This document shows, in pieces, positions 43,028-52,513 of a stretch of DNA of 64,000 bases; the stretch's first letter is position 1, and each line of letters opens with the position of its first letter. The stretch lies in NCBI GenBank assembly GCA_027923505.1, contig BROI01000026.1:124001-188000 (forward strand). The letters are read 5' to 3'. The notes under the pieces were generated by a model that was not told the origin of the DNA, made no database searches, and saw nothing but the letters and a program-made list of their open reading frames with translations. This DNA comes from Mayamaea pseudoterrestris (lineage: Eukaryota; Bacillariophyta; Bacillariophyceae; Sellaphorales; Sellaphoraceae). The position numbers and the translations under genes are program-made.

Positions 43028-44783
43028 CTCTTTCAGTCATTGGCCTTTCGCAATCAATCCAGCGAAAACAAATGGCTCTGGAGAAAGAGAAAAATACAGC
43101 GGACAAACTGGCAAATGCAGCAGTAGGAAATGACGACGACGACGACGACGACGACAAGCAACTTCTTAGCGAAAAGGAACGATTAGCAATCGCCATGGAA
43201 ATCCAACGACGCAACCGAAGGACCCGAAAACCGCGAGGAAAGAACAAACTTCCGACGCCAATCTTTCTGCTCTCACTTCCCAAGTCGGGGACGACTTCTA
43301 CTCATAAATTCTTCACATGTGGCTTGGGTAATACGTATGCTTCAGCCAATCATTGGGTGCAACCCATTGGCAAAAAGCAGATGCGGGCAGGCCAATGCAT
43401 GTACGATAACGTTCAAAAGGGCCGAAACATTTTAAAAGGCTGCGGAAACTATCAGGTCTATACAGACATTGGTGCAGTTTGGAATGATCGGATGAGCAGT
43501 ACGCGATCGTCGTCAAACTGCTACTACCCTTCCATTCATGGCCTGGACGCCATTTACAACGACTATCCCAATGCAACGATTATGATTGTCCATCGCAACA
43601 GCACGGACTGGGCCAAAAGCATATTCACATGGAACAACTTGGCAGGTAGACTAAGTCGGTGTCCTGGCTTTCCCGTGACGCCTTACTCGCCCGAAGACCA
43701 AACGCATGATCATTTGCAGGAATGGATCGAGTTTTACGACCAGCATACCCTATCGATTCGAAAATTCGCTCGAGACCATCCATCAATGACCTTTGTCGAA
43801 GCCGCACTTGAACCAGACAAAACTGCCAGTCGTCTTAAAACACTGACTGGTATTGACGCTGATTGCTGGAAGAAGTGCAAGCCGGAAGTTGGGTGCGTTG
43901 AGACGGATGCCCACGGCAATGAGCTGCCTATGTCAAATGCACTACAAAAGGTTCGACAAAGATTGGCACGAAGCAATTTGAACTTTGCTCCATACCAGCA
44001 AGGTGGTCCACTGTTTGAAGCGCCAAGCACATCCATTGCCGTCAATGAAATGCTTAACGTTCCGCTACCAATATTCGTCTTGTCGCTGCCACGGACGAGC
44101 CTTCATAGAGTACGTGAACCAAATCTGTCATATAAAGCCGTCACTCGTACCTCATGCCACCAGCTCACCATGCTTTGTGCTAATCGTCACAACAGATACA
44201 TTCATATTTTAGATGCGGATTCAAAGAAACGAATAATGATGCTGCCAACGTCCGTTATCGGACTGTCGTTGTCAACGACCGCGAGAATTATAGTGAGGAG
44301 ATAGAAGCCGGTCGGAAAATGTGGAAAAATAAGCAGGCTGGTCTTTCTTTAATGCATGGTATTGACATGGAAAGTATTTTGACAGATATAAGTTCGTTTT
44401 GGGAACAAGATGGAAAGTCTATCTGCTATTTTCCGTCTCTTCATGATCTGGAAGGTCTCTTCGATAGCGCGCCATCGGCAAGCTTTCTGCTCCTCACACG
44501 CGACAGCGTCGACTGGGCGAAAGAAATACACAACAATGCCAATCTCATGGGAAGACTCTCAATGGCTTGTGGTGGAGACGGGTTTCCACAGTCTCCCTAC
44601 GAGCCCGAGGATCGCACGCAAGACGATATACAGGAGTGGGTCGACTTTTACGATGAACACACGGAGGCAATACGCACGTTTGCCGCCGAGCGTCCATCGT
44701 TGACCTACATTGAAATTAATATGGATATCAACACTGGTGATCAGCTGGAAGAGCAGATTGGTATTACTGCGTCCTGTTGGTAG
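43028..44783 (+). CDS. Two-domain sulfotransferase, main coding part
   Basis: Two exons, 43028-44109 and 44196-44783, GT-AG intron of 86 bp. The frame is open leftwards to the Copia boundary; the first ATG is at 43072 (541 residues from there). After an Asp run and a basic stretch, domain 1 begins FLLSLPKSGTTSTHKFFTCG, a PAPS-binding P-loop, with the 3'-phosphate motif IVHRNSTDWAKS and PYSPEDQT. Domain 2 repeats the plan after the intron-spanning LSLPRTSLHRIHSYFRCG, then LLTRDSVDWAKEI and PYEPEDRT. Domain 2's P-loop lacks the Lys-Ser-Gly-Thr core and is probably not catalytic. The upstream anchor (37664-37796) implies a Golgi type II enzyme acting on glycans or other acceptors. Whether this allele is expressed from 43072 is uncertain. 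Confidence 0.8.
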
Positions 44784-44958
44784 AATGGTGCTGGGACGAG
44801 AATACGCTCCAAGTTGCTTGCTGCGTGGTTGGTTCTAAAAACGTTCTATGCTATCTTGCGCAGACCCTATTCCTGAGCTGCTCATACTATGCGAGCATTT
44901 CATCAAGCTTGATAGTAATTCGTGGGTTCTCTTGCTGAGCAACAGTCTTCAAATATAT

Positions 44959-46413
44959 CTAATCCAGACCACGCTTCGCCAAGTCGCTGGCAGCAAACGA
45001 TTGCACTGGAACGTCATCTTGATGTTTGTAGTGGAAAAGCAGCAACAGCTCTGGATCGAGATGCTCTTTGGCAAATGCAATGTCGTTGGTGGTCATTCGC
45101 GAGAATCGATCGTGGTTCACGCCATTCTTGGCCAGCGCAGATACTAAATCATTGGATGTATTTTTCTTTGAACTAGCGCGCAACGCAAACGGTCGAAATG
45201 TGTCGTGCTTGAGTGGGATGCCCGCGCACTCCGCAATGGCTCGAAAAACCTGCTCCGAGTGATACAAAGTGTCTTCATAGCGAACAACAAGGCGCGGAAA
45301 GTCGGCTTCGACGTACTGCTGGTTCCAGTTACTCCACATGTGAACCAGCGATTCATACTCGACAGATGTCCTGAGTGTCGGTTCTTTCAGGTCAAGCCAA
45401 ACATGAACCGAAGGTTTCAGCATGAATTCGCTCCTGTTGTCTGGGTACGCAACAAGGTTTGGACAGTGCCGGGCGTCCTTCGCCCAGCGCACATTGTAAT
45501 GAAGCTTGCACATGCCGGCCATCCACCGGTAGGGATCTGCGGTCGAATAAAATATTGGTAAGACGAATAATCACTTTGTAGACTATTAATCAGCATTATA
45601 AAGTTGCAACAGCGTCGAATCATCGCTGTCAACCATGGATTGACCGCAATGATCATGCGTACCTCGAATGACAACGACGGGAAGCACATGATGCTTGTTT
45701 TCGTGCCAGTCATATAAGCGCGCCGTCACATTATAACGATATTCTAATGGAGTATGCTTGCGCCATGGTGTATTGTAGACGCGAGGGTTATTTGATCGTA
45801 CACTTGGATTCATCGCCAAATTGTCGAAGAAGGTATCCGCAAGCGCATTCGTTCCGGAATTGTGCAACCCCGCAACGCGGGGCATTGAGTAGATCGGTAC
45901 TAATGACGATACATTGGCTTGAGCCAGCATGTTTCTGTATTTCTGACAAGTGTCCAGCCCAAGGATGCGAGGCTTGTTTCCATACAGACTTGTCACTTGC
46001 GTCCAGGTTGGCATCATTTCGCAAATGATTCGTCGCGTAGTATTGTTCACTAAACGGATCCCCGTCGACTCGACTATTTTCAGCAAGTGCTCCTTGTCAT
46101 GACACGGATCAAGCTCAATGGTTGTATCATTGAAAATGGCATCAGTTGCGGTATAAAATGGCGGACGAGTGCTTGACGTCGGTGTCACGCTGCTCCAGTG
46201 CCACCACGACGAGATCAAAACCATGAGAGGACAGCACATTAATGTGGCGACCAACAACTGCCATCTATTCCAGTCTCGTTGGCTCTCCTTGGGGCTGACT
46301 CCGCTTGAACTCACGCTCTTCATTTTTGTTTGCCGACAAAGTTTGTATTGACTATTGACCGCACTTTGTCCTTGGTCGTTGCGTCGTTGCCACCTGCCGA
46401 CTGTCTGTGCCAA
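44959..46413 (-). CDS. Type II membrane sulfotransferase-like protein
   Basis: Two exons, 46413-45663 and 45536-44959, GT-AG intron of 126 bp; the join gives VVVIRDPYRWMAGMCKLHYN and 442 residues. A cytosolic basic N-terminus is followed by one anchor (about 51-72, LLVATLMCCPLMVLISSWW). The luminal part has a P-loop-like segment RVAGLHNSGTNALADTFF and a 3'-phosphate-type motif VIRDPYRWMAGM, then FPRLVVRYEDTLY, a block shared with sulfotransferases. Several NxS/T sites are present. Acceptor unknown. It converges on the two-domain sulfotransferase, 175 bp apart, but the two are not close copies. Confidence 0.75.
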
Positions 46414-46850
46414 TACGAGCTCATTTTCTCAGAAATCCAATTATCTCTATAACCCGACACGCACATCTAATGGAATATTGAGGCGGAGAAGTTGCTAGCT
46501 CTCCTTTTAGGTCATTCGAGCGGGACCATCGACACGAGTCGGTCGTTGTGACAAGCGCAACAAACGCGCAACGCATCGGCGATGGCGCGCGCAAAATTTC
46601 ACATCCGCGAACCGTATGAGTCATCATAAGTCATAGTGACGCCCATCATCTGTCACCTTTACTATTGCCCAGGATATTCAAGATGGCGGAAGATCCAGCC
46701 TCGCCACGCAGCGCGTGCCCAAGGAAAGGATTGAACCAGACAAATCTCTGCCAGCTGCTCTCCATACAACATAACGACGATCTTCCTCCACTCTCCACTC
46801 GCACTCGATAAATCGAACTGTCCATTACAAAGCTACTCTAAGGTGATAGT
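46414..46850. other. Divergent intergenic region
   Basis: About 440 bp between the minus-strand sulfotransferase-like start and the HA-domain gene. No gene seen; it should carry both promoters. Confidence 0.5.
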
Positions 46851-47003
46851 ATGGAAGAAACTACTCGAGAGCTGAATAGGTAGGAACAGAGCTGGGGAAT
46901 TCGAAGACGTACTGGAATTGGTTTGTCGTCGATCGTCGTCGGAATGTGAACGCTTCAAGCTATGAATGACTCATGAAACATTTCCGTCCTTCCCTTCTTC
47001 AGC

Positions 47004-48753
47004 ATGCAGAGCTCGGAGAAGCGGCAATTGGGTTATTCTGCAGGAACAATGCCAGGATATAATGCAGCAATTGATGCTGCAGGAATCAATGGTACGGATT
47101 TTCCTCAACAAACTGGCCGAGAATTCTTTGACCCGCAGCAGCAACTACTCGTGCAGCAAGCTGCTTGGAATACACTATCAGATTTGGGGAAACAGCAGCA
47201 ACCTCTTATCGCGCATAATGGAATGAACGCTTCCTATCAGCAGCAAGTGTTTCCGGTTGAACAAACTGCAACTTATCTGAATAATTCGTATCAATCTGAT
47301 AATGGTGGCTTTCGCAGGGACAAGACTAGTGAAAAATCTTGCTTCATACCGCGTCCAGGAACTGTGCACAAGCGATTAGTGACTGATTACGATTCCTCCG
47401 ACATTTTGGCTGCTTCTCCACGAACCAAACGTCGCAGGACGGAGTCTCACGAGTCGGCGACAATGGGAACGAACTGCGCTCTACTCATGCTTGCCGAAGC
47501 TACATCAGGAGTGGAGGATGCTCATGAGCTCACTCATCATGCTGGATATCAACCGCAGCAGTCGCCACTGGGCGCTCCGTTTGGTATCGAAGCAGCAACA
47601 GCAGTAACAGCAAACTATTACTTACCGTCGGATGCATCGTGGGATGCTCATTACCAATTGATCGAAGCTTTCCATGCCAAGTACGGACACTGCGTCGTTC
47701 CGCCTGGATGGAAGGATCATCCCGAGCTGCCAGAGTGGCTGGAGATGCAACGCCTGGAGGGAGGGAAGCTGATGCAACAACAAAATAGCCAAGTGCTTGG
47801 CGATGCAGCTGGATTGGGTTCCGCCATTATGCATCAACGCATGGCGAAACTCAACCGACTTGGTTTTGAATGGACAGCGCCCGAAAGCTGGGACGACATG
47901 ATGCAGAAAGTGAAAGCGTTTTTCCATGTGCATGGTCATTCCAATGTCAGTTGTCGCCTTCCTGTTGTGAGGTATCTGTTGTTTCTTGTGCTCACTTCTC
48001 ACACTGTCAAATGATTATCATTCATCGGCAGGTCCCTAAACGGTACAAAGAAGACCCAAAACTTGCACATTGGGCTGATAAGCAACGTGAGCTGTACCGT
48101 CAACGCCAGGAGGGACTGGAAACGCCGCTTACTGACGAACGCATCCAAACGCTCACAATGTTCGGCTTCAAGTTTGAAGTCGGACAAGCAAATCATGAGA
48201 CATTTGACGGCATGTTTGAAAAGCTACTAGATTACTTTGCGAAGCATGGTCATTGCAATGTCCCCGACAAGAGCAAGGAATACCCTAAGCTTGGCCGCTG
48301 GTTGCGCATGCAGCGTCGCCACTACAAGCTGCTAAAGGAGGGAGCTTACTCGTCGCTGACAGAGGAACGAATACAAAAGCTTAATAGCATTAACGTGCAG
48401 TGGAATGTGAAAGAATCGTGGCTAGATATGTTTGCCAAATTGCAGGCGTTTCAGTGCGAGCATGGGCATTGCAACGTAAGTCAAACCTTTTCTCTTGGGT
48501 CGACGGGCTTGCCGACTGTAAACTAATGACGTGTACCCCTTTTATTACCTTCCAGGTCCCACAGAAGTGGAAACCTAATCCCAAACTTGGAGTATGGGTA
48601 CATCACCAACGGAGGTTTTACAAACTAAAGTTGGCGGGCAAGTACTCCACGCTTACCGACGATCGGATCGAGCAGCTAAATCGCATCAAGTTTTGCTGGA
48701 ATTCTCCCGACAAGAACCCATACTTGTTTCAAATGCAAGTGCCCATGGTTTAA
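47004..48753 (+). CDS. Protein with four helicase-associated (HA) domains
   Basis: Exons 47004-47945, 48032-48475 and 48556-48753 (introns 86 and 80 bp; 527 residues). A downstream donor at 47967, in the same frame, would add seven residues (VSCRLPV) that break the domain pattern. The first 200 residues are Gln-rich with a basic KRRR patch. Four HA repeats follow, each with W-x(4)-L/F, a HGHxxVP-type core and a closing L-x(5)-F/W; for example AKYGHCVVPPGWKDHPELPEW, slightly varied in each. HA domains are DNA-binding helical modules, here without a helicase. Both introns fall at the same codon (before Val-Pro of the core) in repeats 2 and 4. A possible extra first exon, 46851-46879 with an intron to 47002, would add MEETTRELNS in frame. 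Confidence 0.8.
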
Positions 48754-49143
48754 GATGGAAGCGATATTGCAATAACATGGCCATGCCAAATCTGATGTCT
48801 GCTCGTGTGCTGAGCCACTACTCACGTCCCAAATGCGGTTGTTGCCTCTCATTGATTCAACCTTGTAAATTATGTATATAGCGTATGCAGCATGAGTCGT
48901 TCATTTATTTAACTATTCGTCGTTGGCGAAGCTCGTAGCTACTGTACCATACTCGAAGCCAACATCGCGATAGCAACGAAGTCGAGACGATATGAAAACG
49001 TCACGGCGTCGGTCCGGGTTTGAATTGCTGACGATCGTTCTTCACCATGGTGAGACTTGAAGACTGATGGCCGCTCAAAGCGCGTTGTACCAGTCGCTGC
49101 ATATAAATTCACGTGATCAACTGGTAGAAGAAAGGATTTCATC
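48754..49143. other. Intergenic, no gene seen
   Basis: 390 bp between two plus-strand genes. Short frames only; presumably the 3' end of the HA gene and the promoter of the IspF gene. Confidence 0.5.
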
Positions 49144-49893
49144 ATGTCGAAATTAATCGCGTTTACGTTACTTGCTGCATGCTTTTGCTTCCAAATTGCC
49201 AATGCCTTCGTTGTCGGCGTCACTCCTTCTCCAAGAACACATCATTCATCAGGCACGCCACTAGCGTTACAAGCTTCCACTCAGACGGATGATCTCATGA
49301 CACCAGCATACGAGATTGAGAAGATTCCAATTCGCATTGGTCATGGCTTCGACATTCATCGCATGGCTCCGATTGACGATGCCGGCCAACCAGTTGTGAT
49401 TGGAGGCGTGACGATTGACCACAAGCCGCAACCGTGGATTGATGCCGACGGCAAGTACGTTGAAAAGGGTTGCGTGTATGAAACAAAGCTTGGAGTCGTG
49501 GCTCATTCGGATGGCGATGTTGTCTATCATTCCATTGTTGATGCAATCTTTGGAGCACTGACACTGCCGGACATTGGACAAGTCTTCCAAGACACTGATC
49601 CACGATGGAAGGCTTGCGACTCGAGCAAGTTTATGGAGTATGCTGCGCAAGTCATGAAAAATTGTGGCTACAAAATTGGAAACGTTGATGTCACGCTGAT
49701 TTTGGAGCGGCCAAAGGTGGCTTCCTTCAAGCCAGCCATGAAGGAAAACATTGTCGCGCTGCTTAAAACGACGCCAGGTCGAGTCAACATTAAGGCACGA
49801 ACCCATGAGCGAGTCGATTCAGTAGGTGAGTTGAGGAGTCTATCCTGTCACGTCGTCTTGACACTGGAGCTAGCTACTGAGCCTTCCATATAG
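49144..49893 (+). CDS. ispF: 2-C-methyl-D-erythritol 2,4-cyclodiphosphate synthase, plastid-targeted
   Basis: 249 codons, single exon. IspF converts CDP-ME 2-phosphate to MEcPP with release of CMP in the MEP isoprenoid pathway. The N-terminus (LIAFTLLAACFCFQIANAFV) is a signal peptide with the Ala-Phe plastid cleavage context, then a Ser/Thr-rich transit-like stretch. The mature domain starts IRIGHGFDIHRM; the metal ligands are visible as D70, H72 and H129 (AHSDGDVVYH). NVDVTLILERPK and VNIKARTHERV are the family's later blocks. Between GGV and AHSDGD the protein has about 20 more residues than bacterial IspF. It works in the plastid stroma. Confidence 0.93.
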   Translation: MSKLIAFTLLAACFCFQIANAFVVGVTPSPRTHHSSGTPLALQASTQTDDLMTPAYEIEKIPIRIGHGFDIHRMAPIDDAGQPVVIGGVTIDHKPQPWIDADGKYVEKGCVYETKLGVVAHSDGDVVYHSIVDAIFGALTLPDIGQVFQDTDPRWKACDSSKFMEYAAQVMKNCGYKIGNVDVTLILERPKVASFKPAMKENIVALLKTTPGRVNIKARTHERVDSVGELRSLSCHVVLTLELATEPSI

Positions 49894-49907
49894 TAGAAGC
49901 ACTATTA

Positions 49908-50099
49908 TTATTTATTGTCAGTGTTAGCTGATGTGTATGCACGCCTTGTTGTGGCGATCCAAACCAAAATCTTGGCAGCTTGCGTTGGCGTTAATGCTTT
50001 GCTAACCTGGTCAAACTCATTGGCCAAGTCTTTCCCCTTTTTGCGAGTCGTTCGAAGCTCCTGCAGCACTTCAAGCGCCTTTTCCAAGCATTCGTCGAG
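49908..50099 (-). CDS. Possible last exon of a minus-strand gene
   Basis: The minus frame from about 50099 to a stop at 49908-49910 reads as helix-forming protein: LDECLEKALEVLQELRTTRK, then ALTPTQAAKILVWIATTRR. The LTPxQxAKxLVWI pattern is one I associate with stramenopile bZIP-type proteins, from memory. It begins after an in-frame stop with no clear acceptor, and I found no matching upstream exon before 50289, so it may be a gene remnant. Confidence 0.3.
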   Translation of the reverse strand, partial: LDECLEKALEVLQELRTTRKKGKDLANEFDQVSKALTPTQAAKILVWIATTRRAYTSANTDNK

Positions 50100-50288
50100 T
50101 CAGATGAAGACACTCATGTTAACAAGCAAGCCAGCGAGTGTAGAAGTAATTGTAGTTGAAAGAAAACACAGATCACCGGTGATAGTCTGGCGCGGTCGGC
50201 ACATGGAAGTTTCGTTGTCCCGTTCACAGTCAGTACCGCTACGATTTCGATGAATGCATGCGCGCCGCCGCGCGATGCATTTTTGACC

Positions 50289-50732
50289 ATGGCCACAGAA
50301 CCATTCTCCGCAGGCGACAGTCAACGCGACGCCAACAAACAGAGCAAGTCACAATTTCGATCGCTTGGTGGACTCTTACGATACTTTATTGGCCTTGAAA
50401 TTGGCGTGGAACTCAAATCAGGCCGAACGTATCGCGGCATTTTAAGCAACACTGAAGGCGAGTCGATGAACCTGACCTTGACAAACGTTACCAGTATCAG
50501 CGATTTAACAGAAAGGACCAGTAAAACTAGTGCCGGTATAGATCAACAGCAGCCTTGTCATTCAGTCTTGTCGGTACGAGGCAGTCAAATTCGATACATT
50601 CACTTTCCCGACGACGCACATCTTGAAGCACTCATCAAGCAGGGCATGCAACGAGAAGCCGAGGCGCGCAAAAAGTACCAGCGACAGACGCGCAAGGTTA
50701 AGAAATCACACAAGGAGCAACCGTTTGCATGA
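50289..50732 (+). CDS. Sm-like protein, LSm10/SmD1 type
   Basis: 147 codons from ATG 50289; an ATG at 50250 would add 13 residues. Sm motif 1 spans LEIGVELKSGRTYRGILSNT and MNLTLTNV; Sm motif 2 is LSVRGSQIRYIHFPDD. The RYIHFPDD ending followed by a helix (HLEALIKQGMQREAE) and a basic tail resembles LSm10 of the U7 snRNP (histone mRNA 3' processing), and also SmD1/D3. The loop between the motifs is longer than usual (about 25 residues, Ser/Thr/Gln-rich). It would act in a ring-shaped snRNP core in the nucleus. The stop overlaps the first possible ATG of the next gene. Confidence 0.75.
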   Translation: MATEPFSAGDSQRDANKQSKSQFRSLGGLLRYFIGLEIGVELKSGRTYRGILSNTEGESMNLTLTNVTSISDLTERTSKTSAGIDQQQPCHSVLSVRGSQIRYIHFPDDAHLEALIKQGMQREAEARKKYQRQTRKVKKSHKEQPFA

Positions 50733-52414
50733 ACAAGTGCTGGCTGATTGCCTCGTCTGCTGCTTCTGCTCTCTTGTTGAAAAGGTCGACGCAAGCATTG
50801 AAGGCGAGTACATTGCTTGCCTTTCGCTCGAAAACGTCATTCGAAACGCTGTCACTAGCAAGCAAGATTTGCGTGTCATCTGTAGATCATTCTGAGACTA
50901 GTTATCGCAAAATGAATGGTGAGATCAACGCTTCGAAGGACGAGATGAACAAAATTGACGCGTCAACTGCTCCTACTGCTTGGACTGTCTGCAAAGTATG
51001 TCGTGGCCAGGGACGAATCAATCGTCGACCAGCTCGCAAAGCAATGAAACGCAGTGACGAGGCAAGTAATGGCAGTGAAGTGACGGCTACAAAACCGAGT
51101 CAACGTCATGTTCAAATTTGTAAACAGTGCCAGGGAGCGGGAATAGTCAAGCCAAGTAACGACAGTGCTACAGCCAATGTTTCTCCGTCACCCAATCATT
51201 TGCAAACATTTCCAAACGGCATTGCCATTATTGGAGGGGGCTTGGCGGGCTTAGCTTTGGCGACTGCTTGTCGTCATCGCAATATTCCTTGCCGCGTCTA
51301 TGAGCGAGACAGCCATTTTTCCGATCGAACCCAAGGCTACGGGCTCACATTGCAGCAAGCCAGCAAGGCATTGATTGGTTTCGGTATAGAGTCATTGGCA
51401 AATGGAATCGTTTCCACGAAGCACATTGTCCACAAGACGGATGGAACTATAATCGGCGAATGGGGCTTTCGCCAGTGGGGACGGTCCGAAGCAAAGCAAA
51501 ACAGGGACCCCAAGAGACAAAACGTGCACATTGCACGACAGGCGCTCCGGCGTGAGCTACTGCAAGCTGCAGGAAGTGTGAATGGTGTCGAGTGGAACCA
51601 CAAACTAGTTTCGTTCAAAGAAGAAAAGGATCATGTATCGTTAAAGTTTCAGGTCGGCAATCACCTTGTGGAGGAACGAGCAGACTTGCTTGTTGGTGCG
51701 GATGGCATTCGAAGCGTTGTGCGCAATCGATGGATTGGAGATGCTTCCACTCCGCTCCAGTACCTTGGCTGCATGGTGCTTTTGGGAATTTGCTCGCTAC
51801 ATGATCTCGATGAAACGGTGCAGCAGTCAGACCTACTCGATGGAGCAACCGTCTTTCAAACGGCCAATGGCGAGACTCGAATATACATGATGCCTTACTC
51901 CAAAAGAGAGTACATGTGGCAGCTATCGTTTCCGATGGAGGAAGTAGTTGCGATGGAACTCGGCGGACGGGGGCCGGCGGTGCTCAAGCAGGAAGCATTG
52001 ACGCGCTGTCAATCATGGCACCAGCCCATTCCACAGATAATCGAAGCGACTCCGGATGCATTGGTGTCTGGCTATCCAGTCTATGATCGATCATTGTTAA
52101 CGAGTGACAAGATGGATTTGTCAGGCCGAGTGACACTGATTGGAGACGCCTGCCATCCCATGAGTCCATTCAAAGGACAAGGCGCGAACCAGGCCATGCT
52201 GGATGCCTTGCAATTGGCGCGCGCTTTGTATATGGTGAATGACATTGACGCTTTAGCACCTGTGTTACAAACATTCGAGCGCGAAATGTTGGAGCGCAGC
52301 GCCGTCAAGGTACGAGCGTCTGCGCAAGCCGCGCATTTTTTACATAGCGAAATTGCCATTCAGCAAGGCAACATGACTCGCGGTGCAGCGGCGGCGGCCG
52401 CTAGCAAGTCATAG
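50729..52414 (+). CDS. FAD-dependent monooxygenase with N-terminal CxxCxGxG module
   Basis: 561 codons from ATG 50729; an ATG at 50912 (residue 62) is a likely alternative. Residues 1-55 between them resemble an organelle transit peptide. Two CxxCxGxG elements, CKVCRGQG (about 89-96) and CKQCQGAG (about 132-139), form half of a DnaJ-type zinc finger. The PHBH-fold monooxygenase follows: FAD Rossmann motif IAIIGGGLAGLALATA (about 163), LLVGADGIRSVVRN, and GDACHPMSPFKGQGANQAM near the C-terminal third. Such enzymes hydroxylate aromatic or similar substrates using NAD(P)H; the substrate is not evident. ATG 50729 overlaps the LSm stop by four bases (ATGA), unusual for a nuclear gene. Confidence 0.82.
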   Translation: MNKCWLIASSAASALLLKRSTQALKASTLLAFRSKTSFETLSLASKICVSSVDHSETSYRKMNGEINASKDEMNKIDASTAPTAWTVCKVCRGQGRINRRPARKAMKRSDEASNGSEVTATKPSQRHVQICKQCQGAGIVKPSNDSATANVSPSPNHLQTFPNGIAIIGGGLAGLALATACRHRNIPCRVYERDSHFSDRTQGYGLTLQQASKALIGFGIESLANGIVSTKHIVHKTDGTIIGEWGFRQWGRSEAKQNRDPKRQNVHIARQALRRELLQAAGSVNGVEWNHKLVSFKEEKDHVSLKFQVGNHLVEERADLLVGADGIRSVVRNRWIGDASTPLQYLGCMVLLGICSLHDLDETVQQSDLLDGATVFQTANGETRIYMMPYSKREYMWQLSFPMEEVVAMELGGRGPAVLKQEALTRCQSWHQPIPQIIEATPDALVSGYPVYDRSLLTSDKMDLSGRVTLIGDACHPMSPFKGQGANQAMLDALQLARALYMVNDIDALAPVLQTFEREMLERSAVKVRASAQAAHFLHSEIAIQQGNMTRGAAAAAASKS

Positions 52415-52513
52415 ATAAGCGTCTATCATAGCTCACACAACATAACGAAGAGTGGAGCTCACATGACGACGTACGGTTTTTACGGCTATAATCATTTTAG
52501 CAACATTCGTTAA

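Noticed and set aside
43135-43160. GAC/GAT run as a regulatory repeat
   Set aside because: It is in frame within the sulfotransferase coding part and simply encodes an Asp tract.
48990-49030. Possible tRNA T-arm (GGTCCGGGTTTGAATT)
   Set aside because: No acceptor stem, D-arm or anticodon arm can be arranged around it. I found no convincing tRNA gene in the window.
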